Shown one piece after another: positions 1-8,475 of a stretch of 64,000 nt of DNA. The notes below the pieces were generated by a model. That model made no database searches, was not told where the DNA came from, and was given only the letters and a program-made list of their open reading frames with translations. The translations under genes and the position numbers were made by a program. The DNA lies in the NCBI GenBank assembly GCA_046302135.1, contig JBKCIQ010000153.1:1-64000 (forward strand), written 5' to 3'. Within the stretch, counting starts at the first letter, position 1; every line of letters starts with the position of its first letter. This DNA comes from AM-1111 sp046302135. Lineage in GTDB: Bacteria > Bacteroidota > Bacteroidia > B-17B0 > Aurantibacillaceae.

Positions 1-1177
1 TTACCCTTAAGCCTTTGCTTCCTGGTATTGCAGAGAGTTGAGCTGCTGTTGGCGGATTTGTACAAGTACTACCAACTATTTCAGGATCACATGTACTTAT
101 GGACTCAAATTCGTTCGTAGCTTGAGCGGTTGCAGTAATTATATCATTACCTGCTAAAACTGGTGAAATGCCGGTTAATGTCCAGATTCCACCCGCGCCT
201 ACGGTTGTTGTACCTATTAAAGTGCCATTTTTGTAAACTCTGATTGTTGTTCCGCTTGCTTCGGTTGAAGTACCTGAAACAGATGTAGCGCCTGACGGTA
301 TTGGAGAATTTATTTGAGGACACTCGGATCTATAAGTACAGCTTGTTGTATTTGGTGAACAAAATGCCTGAACATTGATAATTTGTTCAAAGCACGTCGC
401 CAGATTTGGACAAGCTCCAACGCCTCCAACATCAGATGCAGAACTTGGGTTACAAATAGTAGATTTGTTCGCCGCAGTATTGTCAACAATTACATATCTC
501 ATAGGAGTAGAGGTTGTTAAACCCGGAAACTGCGCCTGTAAATCTGCAAAAGCCACGTAAAAATCATAGAAATAATCTGCGTCTCCACATTCCATTGAAA
601 GTGCAATTGATTTTTGGTAATGCGAATGACCTGGATATGAAATTACAGGTGTACAAGTAGGGGTTAAAGAGTTAACATTATAAACAGAAACGCCAAAACC
701 TGTAGCCAAAACCAATTCAATTTCAAAACCTGGGTTATTAATGTTATAATGAGGATCCGCAGTAGCACCTGAGTTCCCAAATAATCCATCTGTATCAATT
801 AATATTGAATAGCTTTTTGCGTTCGGTGATGTTCCCGCCATTCTGAACCTAAATAGCCAGTTATTGGCAGGAGATAAATATTTTTGAGCAGGATCTCTGT
901 CTCCTTGATCTGCGAAATCAGTAAAGCCGCAATCCGGTGCATTGTTCAGATCTTGTGTAGGCTCGCTTCCGGGAAAAATCAATGAGGTAAAAGGTATTTC
1001 ACTCTCTATTTGATCATCCGTTATAAATCCTCCTGTGGTTTGAGAAGTGTACCCATCTCCATTTGGGTCGAGTACTGTATTTCCCGGTGCAGTGGCAGGC
1101 TCGAAAATCATTCCGGGTGTTTGGGAAAATAACTCTACAAACCCTAGTATTGAAAAAACAAATAAAAACTTTTTCAT
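1..1177 (-). CDS. Secreted surface protein, N-terminal part (gene continues beyond window)
   Basis: Open minus-strand frame of 392 codons from the ATG at 1177 that runs off the left edge without a stop, so the C-terminus is missing. It starts with a clear signal peptide (MKKFLFVFSILGFVELFSQ). A DPNGDGYTS stretch near residue 40 looks like a calcium-binding DxNxDG loop. The body is rich in Thr, Ser, Gly and Asn and has scattered Cys. The last ~100 visible residues (SGTSTEASGTTIRVYKNGTL and what follows) resemble a bacterial Ig-like domain. This layout is usual for Bacteroidota T9SS cargo, which would carry its sorting domain at the missing end. A TAATTTTG -7-like element lies at 1231-1238. Function is unknown; secretion is well supported, T9SS export is inferred. 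Confidence 0.8.
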   Translation of the reverse strand, partial: MKKFLFVFSILGFVELFSQTPGMIFEPATAPGNTVLDPNGDGYTSQTTGGFITDDQIESEIPFTSLIFPGSEPTQDLNNAPDCGFTDFADQGDRDPAQKYLSPANNWLFRFRMAGTSPNAKSYSILIDTDGLFGNSGATADPHYNINNPGFEIELVLATGFGVSVYNVNSLTPTCTPVISYPGHSHYQKSIALSMECGDADYFYDFYVAFADLQAQFPGLTTSTPMRYVIVDNTAANKSTICNPSSASDVGGVGACPNLATCFEQIINVQAFCSPNTTSCTYRSECPQINSPIPSGATSVSGTSTEASGTTIRVYKNGTLIGTTTVGAGGIWTLTGISPVLAGNDIITATAQATNEFESISTCDPEIVGSTCTNPPTAAQLSAIPGSKGLRV

Positions 1178-1309
1178 TATTTTATATGATTGATATTTCA
1201 TTGGTATTTTTGCTTATGAAAATGGGATTGCAAAATTAGGTAAAAAAAAACAAGATGAGAACAAGAATACATATATTTAAATAACTGATAATCAAATACA
1301 TTCAAAAAA

Positions 1310-1753
1310 ATGAGTGAAAGTAAAAAATATATATCCGAACTAAACATGCTTCCTCACCCCGAAGGCGGATACTACAGTGAAATCTATCGAAATATTAATT
1401 CAATTAATTTTCCGGGGTTTGATGGGGAACGATCAATTTCAACCAGTATTTATTTCTTGTTGGAAAAAGGGCAAACTTCTGCGTTACACAGAATAAAAAG
1501 TGACGAGATTTGGTATTTTCACGATGGTGGAACACTGGAAATTATTGAGTTGGATGAAATTGGTAATGAGACAATTACAAAATTGGGTAAGGATATTTTA
1601 AACGGCGAAAAACTTCAGCATGTGGTTCCTGCTAACACTTGGTTTGGTTCAAGGTTAGCAATTGATTCAGAATTTTGTCTTGTCGGTTGTCAGGTAAGTC
1701 CCGGTTTTGATTTCAGGGATTTTGAATTAAAAAAGTCTATTTCAAAAGACTGA
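1310..1753 (+). CDS. Cupin_5 (DUF985) family protein
   Basis: A 147-residue cytosolic protein. The opening LNMLPHPEGGYYSEIYR, then SISTSIYFLLEKGQTSALHRIKSDEIWYFH and VGCQVSPGFDF, are the signature of the DUF985/YML079w-like cupin family (first two segments given here in shortened form: SALHRIKSDEIWYFHDGG). These are single-domain double-stranded beta-helix proteins of about 150 residues whose reaction is not established. The family His and Glu (HRIKSDE) are present. The gene stands alone; its end overlaps the convergent SiaB-like gene by 17 bases. Family assignment is solid, function unknown. Confidence 0.85.
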   Translation: MSESKKYISELNMLPHPEGGYYSEIYRNINSINFPGFDGERSISTSIYFLLEKGQTSALHRIKSDEIWYFHDGGTLEIIELDEIGNETITKLGKDILNGEKLQHVVPANTWFGSRLAIDSEFCLVGCQVSPGFDFRDFELKKSISKD

Positions 1754-2381
1754 GCACCTCATCAAAGTTAATGTTAACAATACTTTCGGTACTCGAATGT
1801 GATAAATGCACATCTATATTCAAGAAAGAATAATCTTTTGATTCTCCGAAAAAATTATATTGAACGGTATTACCTGTTACCATAGCCATTTTTATAAATC
1901 CCAATCCACCTCCACCTTTATCGCTAAATTTATTGTTAGTGAGCTGTTCCATGTATAGATTTCTCAATGCGTTTTCCAACAATAAATCATTTACATGACT
2001 TATTCTTTCAGACAAACCCCCAATTTCTTCGCGTTTTACTAAGTTTCCCGCGTACATATTGATGTAATCACCGTTTATCGTACAAATAAAATAATTGTGT
2101 TGCTGATTTAACTCGTCTTTCGAACCATGTAACAATTGATTCTGAATAATTTCCAAAGCCAAAAAAAATGTACGTTTAATAGTAAGCTTAGGAAATTTTT
2201 TTCCCTTTAAAATGCTTTCTAATTCACCGCAGATCGAGTATACTGTCTCGCTGGTTAAATTGCCGAGATAAACCTGCAGAATTTCTTCGTTTTTCCTTCC
2301 GCATACAATATCTCTAAATAAAGTATTAAATTCTAACTCTAAATTTCTAGTAGTATTAATCATCGTTGCAATAATAATCAT
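1737..2381 (-). CDS. SiaB-like / DUF6272 family ATPase-fold protein
   Basis: A 214-residue soluble protein. EIIQNQLLHG (about residues 77-86) resembles an N-box of GHKL ATPases and GGGGLGFIKMA (about 155-165) a glycine-rich nucleotide loop. The pattern fits the SiaB/DUF6272 family, whose characterised member is a kinase in partner-switching regulation of biofilm formation. No SiaA-type phosphatase or STAS-domain partner is in the window. A second ATG at 2363 gives a 208-residue version starting MINTTRNLE and cannot be excluded. The 3' end overlaps the convergent cupin gene. The family call is fairly confident; kinase activity is inferred only. Confidence 0.7.
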   Translation of the reverse strand: MIIIATMINTTRNLELEFNTLFRDIVCGRKNEEILQVYLGNLTSETVYSICGELESILKGKKFPKLTIKRTFFLALEIIQNQLLHGSKDELNQQHNYFICTINGDYINMYAGNLVKREEIGGLSERISHVNDLLLENALRNLYMEQLTNNKFSDKGGGGLGFIKMAMVTGNTVQYNFFGESKDYSFLNIDVHLSHSSTESIVNINFDEVLSLLK

Positions 2382-2558
2382 TTTGAATAATCAGCAAATG
2401 ATTTGACAACTAAAGTTATAAATATTAGTAAATTTTAGGTGTTTTATCTAGGGTAATATTATTCTCACCAACTTTAGTTTTCTATCTTTCAAGTCTGTAA
2501 ATCTTGGTGTACAAATTATTTTAAATGAATACTTTATAAATACCCGGTTAACAAATTT

Positions 2559-2978
2559 TCAGTAAAGTTCAACTCTGTATTTTTCTGCCATTTTTCTAAT
2601 CTGTTCATCTGAAACTTCATGGATATTTTTGCTTTTGTGTCTGTTTTCAACAGTGCAAACAAAAATGCTGTAACCGTATTTATTTGCAAGTGAAAAATAA
2701 GGTTCCATTTCCCATTCCAGCGTAAATGTATTATGTACAAAAATTTTTTCTCTTGCTTGTCTCATGGAATTTTCAACTTGTGCTTCACATTGCTTGTAGG
2801 CAAAATGATTTTCATCAAATTTAAATTTATAATTACCGTTCTTTTCATCTGTAAAGTAATCATCTACAGAAAAAAATGGATGGTTTCCTTCTGAAGCAAG
2901 TAATTTGGAAAGCGTTGTTTTTCCGCTACCAGGCAATCCACGTAATAAAATTAAATTTCTAGATTTTATATTGTTCAT
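2559..2978 (-). CDS. Small P-loop kinase, N4BP2L1-like AAA_33 protein
   Basis: A 139-residue protein with a Walker A motif GLPGSGKTT at about residues 14-22, then SVDDYF, HNTF and a C-terminal helix (HEVSDEQIRKMAEKYR). This matches the polynucleotide kinase-like P-loop proteins related to the ATPase domain of NEDD4-binding protein 2. It should bind ATP and phosphorylate a nucleotide, nucleic acid or small molecule; the substrate is unknown. Its ATG overlaps the stop of the upstream DUF4293 gene (2975-2978), so the two are translationally coupled. Confidence 0.75.
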   Translation of the reverse strand: MNNIKSRNLILLRGLPGSGKTTLSKLLASEGNHPFFSVDDYFTDEKNGNYKFKFDENHFAYKQCEAQVENSMRQAREKIFVHNTFTLEWEMEPYFSLANKYGYSIFVCTVENRHKSKNIHEVSDEQIRKMAEKYRVELY

Positions 2979-3424
2979 CTAAGGCGGTCAGCAGATCGTA
3001 CAAGCTCTTCATCCTTTTTAATCCTTCTGATTGCGAAAAAACTCAACAAGATGGAAATAATTGACAAATAAGCCCCATACAAGTACAACTTTATTGTATT
3101 ATTTGCTGAATTGACTTCAACAAAATCAAAAACCAACATTGTTCCAAGTAAAATTGAACTGAATGCCATTAGGAGGCTCGCCATTTTTATCTGAATTAAA
3201 CGTTTTTTAAATTGTAAAATGACTGCTACAGATAATATAAGGTTGATGATGTTAAATACTACCGGAATGTAGTATGTCGCTATTATATTTGAAGTATGAC
3301 CGGGTAACAAATCAATTGTTGTTTTTACATTTCCACTTGAGTACTCTACAAACGGAATAAAGAAAAGAAGTATGCTGATTATCGTTACTCCTGCTAAAAG
3401 TAGGGTTTGAATTCTTTGTATCAT
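2975..3424 (-). CDS. DUF4293 family inner-membrane protein
   Basis: A 149-residue protein with about four transmembrane segments (MIQRIQTLLLAGVTIISILL at the start, then segments near residues 53-70, 80-100 and 107-130) and a charged tail (RRIKKDEELVRSADRLR). This is the size and layout of DUF4293, found almost only in Bacteroidota. The MIQRIQT start is characteristic of the family. It is the first gene of a two-gene unit with the small P-loop kinase. Function is unknown. Confidence 0.8.
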   Translation of the reverse strand: MIQRIQTLLLAGVTIISILLFFIPFVEYSSGNVKTTIDLLPGHTSNIIATYYIPVVFNIINLILSVAVILQFKKRLIQIKMASLLMAFSSILLGTMLVFDFVEVNSANNTIKLYLYGAYLSIISILLSFFAIRRIKKDEELVRSADRLR

Positions 3425-3541
3425 GTCAATTTATAATTATGACAAAAATAAATTTTAATATCTGACCTCCATTAATTTTTCAAAAGAAATTTGAATTATA
3501 GTTTGAAATAAATTGATAAATTTTGCGTTCTTCGTATTCTT

Positions 3542-5500
3542 TTGAAACTAAGCGTTATCATAGTAAACTATAATGTTTGTCACTTTTTAGAGCAGTGCCT
3601 TCACTCTGTATTGAAGGCAATTCAAAAAATTAATGCAGAAGTAATTGTTGTAGATAACAATTCTGTTGATCACTCGGTTAAGTTATTAAAAGAAAAATTT
3701 CCGCAAGTAAAATTAATTGAAAACAAAAAAAACACAGGTTTTTCGGTTGCTAACAATCAAGCTATCAGAGTAAGTAGGGGAGAATATGTCCTATTGTTGA
3801 ACCCTGATACAGTTATTCAGGAGGATACTTTTGAAAAGATTCTTGCATTTATGGATAGTCATGACGATGCTGGCGGCCTTGGTGTAAAAATGGTTGATGG
3901 AAAAGGTAATTTCCTTCCTGAATCCAAGCGAGGACTTCCTACACCTGCTGTGGCCTTCTATAAAATATTCGGACTAGCAAGAATATTTCTTAATTCAAAA
4001 AAGTTTGGCGCTTATCATCTAACATACCTCAGTAAAGATGAAATAAATAAGGTAGATGTTTTGAGCGGTGCATTTATGCTTTTACGGAAATCTGTATTAG
4101 ATAAAGTCGGTTTGTTGGATGAAGATTACTTCATGTATGGTGAGGACATTGACTTGTCATACCGAATTCAACTTGCAGGATATCAAAATTATTATTTTCC
4201 TGAAACAACAATTATTCATTACAAAGGAGAAAGCACTAAAAAGAGCAGTGTAAACTATGTTTTTGTTTTTTACAATGCAATGAAAATATTTGCGAAAAAA
4301 CATTTTAGTAAAAAAAATGCAGGGCTTTTTATTTTCCTAATCAACCTTGCAATTTACTTGAGGGCAGGCCTTGCGATTACATCTAGGTTTTTGAAACAGA
4401 TTTTTGTTCCTGCATTAGATTTTTTATGCGTATCAGGAATGCTTTATCTGATCCGTTATATTTACGAAACACAATACAAGTTTGTTTACGGAGGTTCTCT
4501 AGAGGAGTGGATGGTTAAAATTGCTTTTCCTGTTTACTCACTTATTTGGATGTTTTTAGTTTATTTGAACGGCGGATACGATAAACCGGTCAGTCTTTGG
4601 AAAATCATTAGAGGAATTGTATTTGGAACAGGAGTAATTTTGATTTTGTACTCTCTTCTTCCTGAACAATATCGTTTTTCAAGAGCAATTATAATTTTTG
4701 GTGCAACCGGAACATTATTCAGTTATCTCTTTCTCCGATTCCTTTTTCATGTTTCAGGTTGGAATGAATTCAGAATAGGTGGTCATGCAAATAAAAGAAT
4801 CGGTATAGCGGGAAATAGCTCTGAATTCAAGCGAGTAAACTATCTTTTAAAACAAACTTCTGTCGTTCCGGAATTTATTGGGTTCATCAGTTCAGAATCT
4901 GGCAACTCTTTTGATGAAAATCATATTGGTAACATCAATCAGATTAATGAAATAATTCAGGTACATCGATTAAATGAAGTGATATTTTGTGCTAAAGATA
5001 TGAGCAGTCAGGAAATTATCGGGCATATGCTTAATCTGGTTTCCAGTGGTGTAGATTTCAAAATTGCGCCTCCTGAAAGTTTATCGATTATCGGAAGTAA
5101 CAGTGTTGATACTGCCGGTAGCGATTTATATATCATTGATTTCAATTCTATTTCAAAACCGGAAAACAGAAGAAAAAAAAGATTGTTAGACATTCTTTTA
5201 TCGTTACTGCTATTTATTTTGTTCCCGTTTTTAATACTATTTGTCGAGAAAAAAATAAGATTTATTTTAAACATTGTATCCGTTTTATTTGGTGCTAAAA
5301 CATGGGTCGGATATTCGGGAAAGATCAATAGTGACTTGCCGGTGCTTAAGAAATCGGTACTGACGCCTCGCGTACTTTATTCAGAGAACATAAATGGTGA
5401 TTCAGATATCAGAAGAATAAATCTTAATTATTCTAAAGATTATAAGATTTTAAATGACATTAAAATTATACTTAAAGGTTATTCGCAATTGGGCGATTAA
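3542..5500 (+). CDS. Family 2 glycosyltransferase fused to a degenerate sugar-transferase-like membrane region
   Basis: A 652-residue protein with a TTG start; an in-frame stop at 3509-3511 and no ATG in between leave TTG as the start, and the translation begins at the canonical KLSVIIVNYN strand. Residues 1-260 are a GT2 (rhamnosyltransferase-like) domain with NPDT at 87-90 and EDIDLSYR near 197. Several membrane segments follow (about 260-400), then a nucleotide-sugar-sensor-like domain (KRIGIAGNSSEF) and a tail that recalls the first helix (RLLDILLSLLLFILFP) and last motifs (VGYSG, DIKIILKGYSQLG) of polyprenyl-phosphate sugar transferases. The catalytic centre of the latter seems absent. 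Likely role: cell-surface polysaccharide assembly at the inner membrane. Confidence 0.85.
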   Translation: MKLSVIIVNYNVCHFLEQCLHSVLKAIQKINAEVIVVDNNSVDHSVKLLKEKFPQVKLIENKKNTGFSVANNQAIRVSRGEYVLLLNPDTVIQEDTFEKILAFMDSHDDAGGLGVKMVDGKGNFLPESKRGLPTPAVAFYKIFGLARIFLNSKKFGAYHLTYLSKDEINKVDVLSGAFMLLRKSVLDKVGLLDEDYFMYGEDIDLSYRIQLAGYQNYYFPETTIIHYKGESTKKSSVNYVFVFYNAMKIFAKKHFSKKNAGLFIFLINLAIYLRAGLAITSRFLKQIFVPALDFLCVSGMLYLIRYIYETQYKFVYGGSLEEWMVKIAFPVYSLIWMFLVYLNGGYDKPVSLWKIIRGIVFGTGVILILYSLLPEQYRFSRAIIIFGATGTLFSYLFLRFLFHVSGWNEFRIGGHANKRIGIAGNSSEFKRVNYLLKQTSVVPEFIGFISSESGNSFDENHIGNINQINEIIQVHRLNEVIFCAKDMSSQEIIGHMLNLVSSGVDFKIAPPESLSIIGSNSVDTAGSDLYIIDFNSISKPENRRKKRLLDILLSLLLFILFPFLILFVEKKIRFILNIVSVLFGAKTWVGYSGKINSDLPVLKKSVLTPRVLYSENINGDSDIRRINLNYSKDYKILNDIKIILKGYSQLGD

Positions 5501-5503
5501 ACT

Positions 5504-6718
5504 TTACAGCATTGCCATCAGTAAATTGATGTCTTTAAATGGTAGTCTGAATTTTTCTCCAAGAATTTCGCTAGTTAATACACCGTTATACAGATATACT
5601 CCGTTTCTAAATCCGGCATCTTTTCTGATTATGGCTTCAAACCCTCCTTCTTCACCCATATTCACAAGTATTTGAGAAAAAATACTACTGAAAGCATAAG
5701 AAGCAGTTCTCGCTACTCTCGATGCAATATTTGGTACGCAATAATGAATCACACCATGTTTTCTGAAAACAGGCCTGGTATGGTTTGTAACTTCAGAAGT
5801 TTCAAAACATCCTCCCTGATCTATACTAACATCAACTACAACACTACCAACTTTCATTTCGGCTACCATTTCTTCAGTAACAACAATCGGTGTTCTTCCT
5901 CTTTTCGCTCTTAAAGCTCCAATTACCACATCCGCCGACTTCAAATGTTTTTGTAAAACTTTTGGCTGAATCACAGATGTAAAAACTCTTGTGCCAAGTG
6001 AGTTTTGCAATCGTCTGAGTCGGGAGGTTGAGTTATCAAAAACCTTTACATGTGCGCCCAGTCCTATTGCGGCTCTGGCTGCAAATTCTCCAACAGTTCC
6101 TGCTCCTAAAATTATTACCTCTGTAGGCGAGATTCCCGATATTCCGCCGAGTATAGCGCCCATTCCGTTGTTAGTGTTTGATAAATATTCTGCCGCAATT
6201 AAAATTGAAGTTCCTCCTGCAATTTCTCCCATAGCCCTAATTACTGGTAATATGCCGTCTTCATCCATTATCCAATCGTAAGCCACAGCATTTACTTTTT
6301 TTGCAATCAGTTTTTTTAGAAAATCTTCAGGTGCAACAGTTAGTTGCAATGCACACAAAAGTGTTTGCTTTTGTGTCATCATTTCTATCTCTACAAGAGT
6401 TGGCGGAGCAATTTTAATAATAATGTCTGCCTTGTATACCTGTTCTGCTGAATAGGCAATTTCTGCTCCTGCTTCCGAATAATCGTTATCCTGAAAATTT
6501 GCCGCCTTTCCCGCTTCAGTTTCAACTACAACCTGATGTCCGTTATTTACAAGCAATGCTACAGCATCAGGTACCAGAGCTACGCGATTTTCCTGAAAAG
6601 CTATTTCCTTTGGGATTCCAATAAATAGTTTTCCTTTTTTCCTTGCTACCTCAAGCATTTCCTCCTGTGGTAGAAAAATGCTTTTTGTTATACTTTGATA
6701 TGAATCTTTTTTAATCAC
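5504..6718 (-). CDS. ald: Alanine dehydrogenase family protein
   Basis: A 404-residue protein with a GTG start; the residues from PQEEMLEVARKKGKLFIGIPK onward (shortened) align with Bacteroidota alanine dehydrogenases from their first residues, supporting the GTG. Domains: AlaDh/PNT N-terminal (about 30-165) with IPKE and the conserved Lys of IIIKIAPP, and NAD-binding Rossmann domain with GAGTVGEFAARAA and an Asp at VFDNS. The C-terminal DVSIDQGGCFET motif is intact. At the position of the catalytic His of classical Ald (LHLA) this protein has Gln125 (LQLT). It lies 11 bases downstream of a beta-barrel gene and FabD on the same strand. It may make pyruvate and ammonia from alanine, but the substitution leaves that open. 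Confidence 0.8.
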   Translation of the reverse strand: MIKKDSYQSITKSIFLPQEEMLEVARKKGKLFIGIPKEIAFQENRVALVPDAVALLVNNGHQVVVETEAGKAANFQDNDYSEAGAEIAYSAEQVYKADIIIKIAPPTLVEIEMMTQKQTLLCALQLTVAPEDFLKKLIAKKVNAVAYDWIMDEDGILPVIRAMGEIAGGTSILIAAEYLSNTNNGMGAILGGISGISPTEVIILGAGTVGEFAARAAIGLGAHVKVFDNSTSRLRRLQNSLGTRVFTSVIQPKVLQKHLKSADVVIGALRAKRGRTPIVVTEEMVAEMKVGSVVVDVSIDQGGCFETSEVTNHTRPVFRKHGVIHYCVPNIASRVARTASYAFSSIFSQILVNMGEEGGFEAIIRKDAGFRNGVYLYNGVLTSEILGEKFRLPFKDINLLMAML

Positions 6719-6729
6719 TATTTGAATTT

Positions 6730-7410
6730 TTAATAATTATCATTGTAGATTGGAGTATTACAGCGTTCTGATTTTTCTACGAAACGATACATTACTCCCG
6801 CACGTAATTCGTGTGTCAGGCTTCTGATTTTCAATTGTTCTGTTTTATAGACAGAAGGTATGTCGTTTATGAAATGGTATTCTGTAAAAAATCTGAATGG
6901 ACCATACGCCATGAACTCAAATCCGGCACCAACATCCCAACTGAAATGAAATTTTTTGAAATCATTTATTATTGGCTGATAAATTTCCGGTTTGTTTCTA
7001 AGTAAATACTGACAACGTGCACCAATCATGAAGTAAGGATACCCCGAGAATGTTTCAACCTGCAATTTGAAAAAATTATTCCAACTGATATAATTTAACT
7101 TATTGCGATAAATTTTTTCTGAACCATCTACATTTTGTTTTTCTTTTGCTCCCATGCAATTGTATTCAAATTCTGTTCTCCATTTTGCAAAGTCATCCCT
7201 CCCAAAATCAGCAACAATTCCTCCCGCAGGACGAAAAATATGTTTGCTTTTGTGTGAAGCTATTAATTGAGGCCGCTCTAATTCAGAATATTTATGTCTG
7301 CTAGCCATCCCTGAAATAAAAATTCCAATTCCATTTACAAATTGTGCTTCTGCCATAAATGAAACCAGAATCAAAGAAATTATGATTTTAAACTTTATCA
7401 TGCGGTTCAT
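6730..7410 (-). CDS. Putative outer-membrane beta-barrel protein
   Basis: A 226-residue protein with a signal peptide (MIKFKIIISLILVSFMAEAQ, preceded by MNR) followed by alternating aromatic/polar strands (KLNYISWNNFFKLQVETF, FHFSWDVGAGFEFMAYG, LRAGVMYRF) typical of a small outer-membrane barrel. Its ATG overlaps the fabD stop by 4 bases, so it is coupled to fabD, with the alanine dehydrogenase-like gene following 11 bases later. No catalytic motif was seen. I do not recognise a named family. Confidence 0.7.
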   Translation of the reverse strand: MNRMIKFKIIISLILVSFMAEAQFVNGIGIFISGMASRHKYSELERPQLIASHKSKHIFRPAGGIVADFGRDDFAKWRTEFEYNCMGAKEKQNVDGSEKIYRNKLNYISWNNFFKLQVETFSGYPYFMIGARCQYLLRNKPEIYQPIINDFKKFHFSWDVGAGFEFMAYGPFRFFTEYHFINDIPSVYKTEQLKIRSLTHELRAGVMYRFVEKSERCNTPIYNDNY

Positions 7411-8291
7411 GCACTTATGGCTTCCATTTCTTTATTAACTTTTTTAACAAGGCCTTGCAAAACTTTTCCTGGACCAATTTCAACAAATGAATTTGCTCCG
7501 TCTTTTATCATCTGTTCAACAGTTTGTGTCCATTTAACCGGAGCTGTTAATTGTTGAATCAGATTTTCTTTGATCAGATCAGGATTTGAAACTGCTGATG
7601 CCGTTACATTTTGGTAAACAGGACAAATTGGAGCACTAAAATTTGTTGATTTAATTGCAGATTCGAGTTCCTCTTTTGCAGGTTGCATAAGCGGAGAATG
7701 AAAAGCACCTCCTACAGGAAGTACCATTGCGCGCTTGGCGCCTGCAGCTTTTAATCTTTCACATGCAGTTTCTATGCCTTTCAGTGATCCGGATATAACC
7801 AGTTGTCCGGGGCAATTGTAATTTGCAGCTACAACTACTTCATTGGTTTCATTTTGTACCATACTGCAAATTTCTTCAACTTTATGATCTTCCATACCAA
7901 GAACCGCGGCCATTGTACTTGGTCTGATTTCACAAGCTTGTTGCATGGCCATCGCACGTTTAAAAACCAATCTTAAACCATCTTCAAAAGTTAATGTTTT
8001 ATTTGCAACCAAAGCAGAAAATTCACCAAGAGAATGCCCTGCTACCATGTCAGGTTTCAATTCCGGTAAAGTTTGTGCCAGTATTACCGAATGAAGAAAA
8101 ATGGAAGGTTGAGTAACTTTGGTTTGTTTCAGTTCCTCATCAGATCCTCCAAACATAATGTCCGTTATTCTAAATCCTAGAATCGAATTGGCTCTTTCAA
8201 AAAGTTCTCTTGCTTTCTCATTGTTTTGGTAAAGATCCTTGCCCATGCCGGAAAACTGAGATCCCTGACCGGGAAAAATAAAAGCTTTCAT
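7407..8291 (-). CDS. fabD: Malonyl-CoA:ACP transacylase
   Basis: A 294-residue enzyme that moves malonyl from CoA to acyl carrier protein at the start of type II fatty acid synthesis. It shows FPGQGSQ at the N-terminus, the nucleophile elbow GHSLGE (Ser87), the conserved Arg of VFKRAMAMQ and the catalytic His in GGAFHSPLM near residue 200. Length is the family norm. It is the first gene of a minus-strand unit with a beta-barrel protein and the Ald-like gene; other fab genes are not nearby. Confidence 0.96.
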   Translation of the reverse strand: MKAFIFPGQGSQFSGMGKDLYQNNEKARELFERANSILGFRITDIMFGGSDEELKQTKVTQPSIFLHSVILAQTLPELKPDMVAGHSLGEFSALVANKTLTFEDGLRLVFKRAMAMQQACEIRPSTMAAVLGMEDHKVEEICSMVQNETNEVVVAANYNCPGQLVISGSLKGIETACERLKAAGAKRAMVLPVGGAFHSPLMQPAKEELESAIKSTNFSAPICPVYQNVTASAVSNPDLIKENLIQQLTAPVKWTQTVEQMIKDGANSFVEIGPGKVLQGLVKKVNKEMEAISA

Positions 8292-8475
8292 GTGATTAAA
8301 ATTTCAATTTTTCTAAGTTAGCTCATATAAATGGTTTGTGAAAAGATTCGCTTTGCTTTTATTTAACGGATTTCTGTTCATAACTGCATTTGAAAGTAAA
8401 TGTAAATTGAAACGCATTATATTTGATTATAACTAAATGAAACTTTAATTTTAGACTTGAATTAATTTATTGATT

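Noticed and set aside
2534..2740. Small minus-strand open frame
   Set aside because: Overlaps the P-loop kinase in another frame and has no motif or leader of its own.
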